Shown one piece after another: positions 57,173 through 64,000 of a DNA stretch of 64,000 nucleotides. The DNA lies in NCBI RefSeq assembly GCF_019175285.1, contig NC_056527.1, positions 111,424,389 through 111,488,388 on the forward strand, written 5' to 3'. Positions within the stretch are counted from its first letter, which is position 1. Each line of letters begins with the position of its first letter. This stretch comes from Sceloporus undulatus (lineage: Eukaryota; Chordata; Lepidosauria; Squamata; Phrynosomatidae). A program made the translations under genes and the position numbers. The notes below the pieces were generated by a model. It did not search any database. It was given only the letters and a program-made list of their open reading frames with translations, and was not told the DNA's origin.

Positions 57173-58632
57173 TTCTGTGCTCAGCTGAAGTATTAAGTAA
57201 CTACAGTACTGGAAATTTAGGGACTGAAGGAAAAATTAGACACTTTTGAGTCCCATTTGGGAGAAAAGTGGGATGTAAATCAATTTTTAAAAGGATTTGC
57301 ACCCTTCCATTGTAGCTAGTGATTTTAGGTATCCTCACTCTTGCACCATCCTCTTGCTTGCCAGTGTCTTCCGTAACTGTTAGGGTCCTGCTCCTATATG
57401 CTAAACCTTGCCTCTCTTTTTCTTTTCTGATTTCTGGACTGTGCCATTAAAAAAATTAAAATAAACATGCTTGCTAAATGCCATTCTTGGATTTTTAGGC
57501 GCAGTCGTGTGCACCAGTTCATACGCTTTGTGAACTCTTGTCAGCTTGAACCTGCCCTTAGTTATCCTCATGGGATAACAGATGGGAACCCAAGTATTGG
57601 AAATCTGAGGAGTTGAGCCTTGTGTGGAAATGACTCATCTCTGCAGCTTCAGTTTTGTATAAGATTCTCTTCCTCTCTCTCTCTCTCTGTATATATGTGT
57701 GTGTTTGTGTGTGTATTTGTTCCTCCAGGACCCTAATGCTCTCTCATGTTATCAGAGGCTGTTAATTCCCCTGCACTAGGCCCCAGCCAAGGGTTATCTT
57801 CGCATGCCAGGATCGTTGAAACATTACCAAGAGCCTATGGAGTAACTCTGCATCCTTTTACAGGGACAGCATTATCTTAAGGAATCTGCTTTTACCATTT
57901 TTGCATGGGATGCTGTGATATTTCTTCTCTGCTTTTTGAGATAAGAAACGATCATTGTTTTGGCACCAGGATCACAAAGAATATTTGCATCAAAGAATAA
58001 CCTTTTTTTTACATGTCATCCTGGAAAAGAATTGGCTTGTGATGTTGCCAGGTACTCTGTAGCCTTTTCGTGCGCTTTAGAAACTTTTGCACTTGGATTT
58101 TGCCTTGTGGGAAGAAATTACCTCTATGCATTTTGCTGTGCCAAAAATTTGTTTTGACCTAACAAACAGAAATTTTGACCAGGATTTGTGCCTCTTGGGG
58201 TAAACATTCATGCTGACAATTTGTGGTATGACTCTTTAGCACACAACAGTTACAACCACGTTTTGATTGGATCTGTAGCTTTCTACCTTTGGGAAGAAAA
58301 AACTGCCACTGTTGCCTGATAAATGGGAATCTTCGGACTACTCATCTGTGATATACTAGCCTACAAAATCATGCTTGTTCATCATCTCACTTTCTTTGAT
58401 CACGTTTTTGGAAAATACACCTGATAATCATCGATGTCTAGATACCACATTGTCATAGTCAATTCATCAGTCAATGCTAAGACATGAGTCTTTCTCTCAA
58501 GGGAGCACTTGGTAACACGGTTGACATCTGTGCCCTTTTGAAAGGTCTTACTACTTAGCACTCCAGCCAACTGTGGGTTAAAGTTTTCAAGGCAGTAATA
58601 TTGTTTCTGCCCCATCTGTTTCTGCTGCCAAG
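57173..58632. other. SLC12A6: SLC12A6 intronic or 5' UTR sequence
   Basis: No repeat except a CT/GT-rich stretch at 57672-57718. The 5' boundary of the exon with the ATG cannot be placed from the sequence alone. Confidence 0.45.
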
Positions 58633-58873
58633 ATGGCTTCTGTCCGGTTCATGGTTACCCCCACAAAAATCGATGATATCCCAGGCCTGTCTGACACCAG
58701 CCCGGACCTCAGCTCTCGTTCTAGTTCCCGTGTCCGCTTCAGTTCCAGAGAAAGTGTCCCCGAAACAAGTCGCAGTGAGGGTGACTTCTCTAGAGCGACC
58801 ACTTCACTGGCAACTGAAGCAGCTGAAACAGCTCCTGAAAAGGCAAACAGTCCTCGCACGGATGTGGCTGAAG
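58633..58873 (+). CDS. SLC12A6: SLC12A6 (KCC3), first coding exon of the KCC3a form; gene continues past the right edge
   Basis: The exon encodes [20 protein letters not shown] and onward to residue 80, then a GTAAGT donor after the first base of codon 81. It is nearly identical to the human KCC3a N terminus downstream of its internal second methionine (MHPPETTTK-MASVRF). No equivalent of the first nine human residues is in frame here, so initiation at this ATG (context CCAAGATGG) is expected. The first roughly 47 residues, including [20 protein letters not shown], are conserved; this stretch contains an RFSS-type sequence resembling the RFxV/I docking motifs for SPAK/OSR1 kinases. The following 33 residues diverge. 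KCC3 is an electroneutral K-Cl cotransporter of the plasma membrane that lowers cell chloride and volume and is regulated by WNK-SPAK phosphorylation. All membrane segments lie in exons beyond the window. Confidence 0.95.
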
Positions 58874-59123
58874 GTAAGTTACCTTTGATATTGGGTGCCA
58901 GAGGTAACCTTGTCAGTGGAGAATGGCGATTTGTAGGTGGCATGGAAGCAGAAATGTCCAAAAAGGGTACCCATGTTACTCTGTTCCAACAAAAATGACA
59001 GAAGCTAATGTATTTATTATAACACAAACTTTTATGGACTGTAGCCCTCACCATCAAATGTATGGGATATTATCCAGAATGTCGCATGTGTGTTTGTGTA
59101 TGTGTACACACATGGATGAAAAC

Positions 59124-59342
59124 CAGCATGGCATAGTGGTTTGAGTGATGGGCTGCGACTCTGTAGACCAGGGGTCGATTCACAGCTTGGCCATGAAACC
59201 AATCAGGTGACCTTCGGCAAGTCACATATTCTCAGCCTCAGAGGAAGGCAGTGCAAACCTCCTCTGAACAAATTTTGCCAAGAAAATCCCATGATAGGGT
59301 TGCCATAAGTCAGAAATGACTTGAAGTCACACAGCAACAATA
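59124..59342 (+). repeat. tRNA-derived SINE (SLC12A6 intron)
   Basis: CCAGCATGGCATAGTGGTTT head to GACTTGAAGTCACACAGCAA tail, close to full length. A second tail fragment (ACTTTGAAGGCACACAACAA) follows at 59455-59475. Confidence 0.88.
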
Positions 59343-59564
59343 AACATAACCCAACCCAGGTGGAGAAAATCCCACTTCCTGCTTAGCTAAAAAATAAGAC
59401 AAGGATGTAGCTGGAGTGCAGTTCCCATCAATGCCCTCTGCATGATTGGAAACGACTTTGAAGGCACACAACAACATACAACAACATACAACAGACACAC
59501 ACCCATGCACACACAGACATACAGACCAGCATCCTAAAGGAAAGTCATGCAGAAGATAGAGTGA

Positions 59565-59822
59565 ACTTCTTTGCTGCTGCTCCAGAGGCTAGATTTAAAT
59601 TAGGCTGGATTCAAATTACAATATAAGAGATTCTACCAAAAGATTAATAAGACCTTTGACAGTAGACTAGTCTTCTTGGAGAGTAGTTGACTCTCCTTTG
59701 GAGGTCTTTAAGCAGAGGTTGAGTGGCCATCTCTCAGGCGTGCTTTGGTTGTGTATTTCTGCATGGCCAAGGGCTGGAGTAGATGACCCTTGTGTTCCCA
59801 TCCAGCTCTATAATTCTCTCAT
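59565..59822 (+). mobile_element. CR1 3' fragment (SLC12A6 intron)
   Basis: TTTGCTGCTGCTCCAGAGGC to CCAGCTCTATAATTCTC, diverged relative to the copies at 2745 and 56378. Confidence 0.75.
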
Positions 59823-62540
59823 CTTTTTAGTGATTTACGTGTGTGTAAGTGCAGTGTATGCATACATAAGTCCCATTTTGGATGGGGTGTTATTCAGTCA
59901 CTGTTGCACTCCATGCAAACGCTTCCTACTGTTTGGCAGCTATCAAGTCCTGGGAGGGACCCTATTTGTTGTTGTCTACTAGTGGAGAAGGAAAGGAGAA
60001 AGAGCTGATTTAGATCATGAAGATATGGCTGTTTTGAGCCCCCAGGGGAAGGCAAAAGTGAGTGTGCTCCATTTGTGAGCGCACCCTCCTCCCTCCCCTG
60101 TGATATAAAACTGAGACCAGCTGCTTCTGTATGGTCTGAACTGAATCTCTCCTTCCTCACTAGTACGTGACAGCAGCAGGGGTCCTTCCAGGACCTGGCA
60201 GCTGTTGGGCGGTGGGAGGATGCGGAACTGTGTGTGTGGAACTATGCACACACACAGGATCTCTGCCATCCTGTACATATGTTTAGGGGAAGAACTATAG
60301 GCAGAGAAGTCAAGGGGAAATTTAATGTAGAAAGTAGTGATAGTCATATTATTAACAGTGCCCCCTCCCAAAACTGTTACTTAGACCACAGACGTTGTGA
60401 TGCGCTGTAGTTATAACCGGAAATTCTGGATAACGCTCTGTGCACCTGATGAAGTGAGCTGTAGCCCATAAAAGCTCAGGCTGTAAGAAATGTGCCACAA
60501 GACTCTGTTATTTTTAGTCATAGAAGAGGACTTTCAGGTGTGCTGTCTTTTAGTAACTCACAATAGCTTGGAAGGGTTGGGAAGGAAAATTCAATTCTTG
60601 CCTGTGCTGTGAAGAGGTTTCTCATGTGGCTTGAGAAATATGATGTTGTTTTGAGAGTAGCAGAGGATCTCAGAAAAGGCTGTCTTGGATTTTGCATGTG
60701 TTTTCTATCAATCGCTTTCTGGCAGATGGTGTTTTGAGAAGTGGATGGCTTTCCCTGACTTAGCTTTCTGAAATATCGTGACTAGCTTAATTCCTCCTTT
60801 TAGGTGAAGGGCTTGACAAATAGATTTTAAACCACTACAGACAGAACAGTTCCCCTTTTTCAAATTTCCGGATCCAAGTTGTCAGGTGCAGCTCTTGTCA
60901 TCATAGTTTCTAAAACAGGGGTAGGCTTGGCTTCTTTGTGCTATGATTTAATTTGGGGGGTTATTGGCATTGCAGTTGATGTTTTATCCCCCTTCATGCC
61001 AGTAAAGGCTGAGCAAGACTCTCAGGAAATGCCTCTGGAGAATTTCAGTTCCCTGAATCTTGTTGATTCCCTTTTCTAATGCTTTTAAAAGCATTACAGA
61101 ACATCTAAGGTCAGACTGAGCTTTGCTCAATCCCCACTGACTCAAAGTCACATCTTCTATTATAAGGCTCATGAAAGGCAACATTGAACCCTCAGCAGTC
61201 TTTTAAGATCCAGCCAAACCGCAGACCACTAATAATCTTGTGATAGTTATTGCCACACATTTGGAATTTTTTGCTTTTTGAGACACACTAAAAGAAGCAC
61301 ACACAGAGATGACTTTCTCATCTACCCACACCTGAAGTGAATCTGCCTTGGATTGTGTTGTTTGTGGGACAGCCCACAGCTCTCAAAAAGGTTGCGGATT
61401 AAAAATAAAAATTAAAACCCAGTGTTGCACTAGACAGTGAAGTAGTACATTGTGTTACAGTGGATGTAAGTGGAGATGAGGGGGTTATCCAAAAGAGCAT
61501 TTATAAAGCACCATAAACGCTAGCACAGGCTTATTAAAAAACATTATTCCACTCAGCTGTTGCTCCAAATTACCCTTTCTGGGAAATTGAGCAATGAAGG
61601 TTTTGTAAACAGAGATTTCCCTGCACCCACGTATGATTAGCATTGTGTCATAAATGATTTAAAGATAGGCATGTGTGGGGCGTGGGGCAGTCAGTTTTGT
61701 TGTACAAGTAGTACCTTTTGGTGTTTCTGTTCATAAGAATAGGTGGCAAGGGAATAGTGCAGTGATGCTTTGTCTCCCTAGGGGTGTGTGTAGCTATCTG
61801 TATGAATTTATATAGGAGGTAAGAAAGTTAGCAAAAGTTGCTGCTCTCACTTGTCTGCCAGGGAGTCGTGAGGATGATATATATGGTGATGAACGAGTGG
61901 GGAGGATGGACAGTCTAGGCAAAGAAACTGCCCCCCTTTCCATATCATCCCCTAGAGTATCCTCTCAAAATGGTATTACATTTCATTTGGAACAAAGGTA
62001 TTAGATTATATGTATTTCATAAGATGCATTGTAGAAGGCAATTAGGCAGAGCAGACATCTTATGGTGAAGGTACAACCTTTCTAGGCTGCACTGCACTAT
62101 ATATCAGATGACATTCAGGTACTGTGATTAAAGAGCAAAATAAGATACAGCAGAGTAGGCCAGGGCCTGACATGGACACAAACCAGATTTGGAAGCACCA
62201 AAATGCAGCCAGGATCAAAAGGACTTTGGTCTGTCATGTTGCTTAAAATATTCCAAGTTTCTCCTTTAAATTAGCCAGTGACTTGATGGCAGAAGGATAA
62301 AAGCAACAGGAGAACTGATACCTTGCCCATAGTTTTGAAGCATTTTTACAGGTAGTGTGCTTAATCAGTTTTTCACAAAATCCCATCCATACACAACCAG
62401 TCTCTATGTTGGTTTTGGATAAAAGGAGTCTTTGTCAGTGTGTGAAATTATGAAAATAAGTAAATACTGTAAATAAATAAGCACGGGTCTTTCTTATTCA
62501 GTATGGTCAGGTCTGCTTCCCTTTTGGTAGAATGAAGTAT

Positions 62541-62762
62541 CTAGCATAGTGTAGTGGTTTGAGCTTTGGACTATGACTCTGAAAAGCAGAGCTGGAATCC
62601 TTGCTTGGCCATGAAGACCTTGGGCAAGTCACCCTCTCTCAGCCTCAGGGGCAGACAAAGGTAAACCCTCCTTTGAACAAATCTTGCCGAGAAAACCCTA
62701 TGATAGGGTTGTGTTAAGCTTGCCATGGATAAGAAATGACTTGAAGGCACACAACAGCAACA
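62541..62762 (+). repeat. tRNA-derived SINE (SLC12A6 intron)
   Basis: CTAGCATAGTGTAGTGGTTT head to GACTTGAAGGCACACAACAG tail. Confidence 0.88.
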
Positions 62763-64000
62763 TGGAGTATCACCCCCGTCACATACACATACGCCCCACT
62801 TTCCGTTCTCTAATGTGCCAGCTCATTTAGTTTCTCTTCCCATGACAATGCAACTTCCCTCATTTCTATATCTCATTCTTCCTTCTTCTGACTGCTTGTT
62901 TTCAACCTTCACATTTTTTGGAGCACCACAAAAAACAACACCAGGAGAATAAATTGCATAAATCATGCCAGATTGATTGATAGACATAAAATCTTGAGAT
63001 CAAAATAGCACAGGGCTTTTCACATTACCTGTCCTTTGAGTTTTAGGGTACTTCTTCTAAATTAGAACCCTAATATATATATGTGTATATTTTATTAGGT
63101 TATCATCCATAGCTGATGAATGTTTTAGGTAGCTGTTCTAAGCTAAGCCTATAGAACTTGTAACACAGCAAAGCCGTTGTAGCTTTGTGTTGTATATTAT
63201 AGTCTACCATATGCTTTGTATTCTTCTCCCCATTTGTGTAATCCTAGCAGTAGAAACAGGAAGCCTCTTGAGATTCCTTCAGGTCTCAGTATACAGTTGG
63301 TGAGCTGTGTTCAGACTGACCTGTCGCAGATTCTACAGATCTGTTCCAAGGACAACTAAACAAGTTGAAGTTTCATTACTTGTTCCTCTGAGCCATCTAA
63401 TGTTATTTCTTCTGCACCAGCCCTAGTACTGTAGCAGGTTATCCTCTTGGTGTTCCTTTTTCTTTTTTGTCTGTGTAATAGACTGTAATGGCATAATAGC
63501 ATGAGAATAGCCATGGCGATCAGACTAAGAACCCAACCAGTCCAGCATTCTGTGTGCAGAGTTGCCAACTAGATGCTTACAAGGAGTATGTGTGTAGGTA
63601 CTCTTTTCTGCTCTGTTCCTTATTTATTGTTATTCAGAGGCATATTGCCTCTGATACTGGAGGTTATATACAGCCATCATAAGTAGTCACTTACAACCTT
63701 ATGCTTCATAAATTTTCCAAACATCTTTTAAAGCCGGCTCCGTTTGTTCTCTTGCTGTGATAATGAAGAAAGACTGTAGTTCTACATGCTGTGTGAAGAA
63801 GCACTTCAGTTTTCCGTCTCAAATCTCTCAACATTTAGCTTCACAGAATGATTCTGGGTTCTAGTATTATGGGGAGTGTGAACTTTTCCTGTCTGCTTTT
63901 TCTACAGCGTGTGTACTTTTATACCTATATCAGAGTCCTCTCCACATGCCCCAAATGGTGTGAACTTTCTTCATATGGGAGTTGCTCTAGACTCTTGATC

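Larger units (their letters stand above)
58874..64000 (+). other. SLC12A6: SLC12A6 intron (partial)
   Basis: No further SLC12A6 coding exon (KCC3b first exon or the shared [20 protein letters not shown] exon) is recognisable to the window end. The intron contains two tRNA-derived SINEs, one CR1 fragment and a perfect 20-bp palindrome at 61077-61096. Other parts (60526-62530 and 62770-64000) look unique and non-repetitive, with nothing I can name. Confidence 0.7.

Noticed and set aside
60879-61079. 66-codon ORF in the SLC12A6 intron considered as an alternative KCC3 first exon
   Set aside because: It does not resemble the KCC3b N terminus, and no suitable splice donor was seen at its end.
1-64000. 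CRISPR arrays, operons or prokaryotic features
   Set aside because: The window is vertebrate nuclear DNA with spliced genes; the only direct repeats are microsatellites, the minisatellite and transposons.
1-64000. LTR elements or endogenous viral sequence
   Set aside because: No paired long terminal repeats and no recognisable gag, pol or env segment; every reverse transcriptase fragment seen belongs to CR1, L2 or RTE/BovB LINEs.

Overview
The window looks like nuclear DNA from a squamate reptile, probably an iguanian lizard, though the subgroup is a guess. Three things point there: CR1 and L2 LINE tails, RTE/BovB LINE fragments and tRNA-derived SINEs ending in CACACAACAACAA; a large population of short palindromic DNA transposons; and four vertebrate genes with GT-AG introns in a known amniote order. 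The assembly has one 10-N gap at 51530-51539.

The genes are LPCAT4 (+, coding exons 2 to last, 21249-31789), NUTM1 (-, 34212-43686), NOP10 (+, 47696-49377) and SLC12A6 (+, first coding exon 58633-58873, the rest beyond the right edge). Relative order and orientation match human 15q14 (SLC12A6, NOP10, NUTM1, LPCAT4), so this is conserved synteny. LPCAT4 and NUTM1 converge tail to tail across about 2 kb. NUTM1 and NOP10 diverge across about 4 kb. NOP10 and SLC12A6 are co-oriented. The genes have unrelated jobs: phospholipid remodelling in the ER, chromatin acetylation in the male germ line, H/ACA snoRNP and telomerase assembly, and K-Cl cotransport.

Region by region: 1-21248 has no recognisable coding exon and is a mosaic of CR1, L2, SINE, Tigger-like and foldback elements. 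It may be intron 1 of LPCAT4 or intergenic DNA. 21249-32222 is LPCAT4 with its 3' UTR. 32238-34211 is intergenic and contains a 5S-rRNA-derived SINE. 34212-43686 is NUTM1 in six coding exons. 43700-47400 holds RTE/BovB and SINE remnants and a transposon with a 60-bp minisatellite. 47450-49650 is NOP10 with a promoter carrying three ACTACANNTCCCA motifs. 49650-55430 is repeats and a locally repeated segment. 55440-55960 is a CpG-rich promoter with a likely first noncoding exon for SLC12A6. 56000-64000 is SLC12A6 5' intronic or 5' UTR sequence, exon 1 of the KCC3a type, and part of the next intron.

I found no clearly new multi-gene system. The most interesting signals are a complete reptilian NUTM1 with intact reading frame, shared ZNF143/THAP11-type promoter motifs at NOP10 and SLC12A6 that also resemble sequence inside the dispersed foldback elements, nested transposon insertions whose order can be read, a 233-bp near-perfect palindrome, and a diverged local duplication upstream of SLC12A6. 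No LTR retroelement or endogenous virus was recognised.
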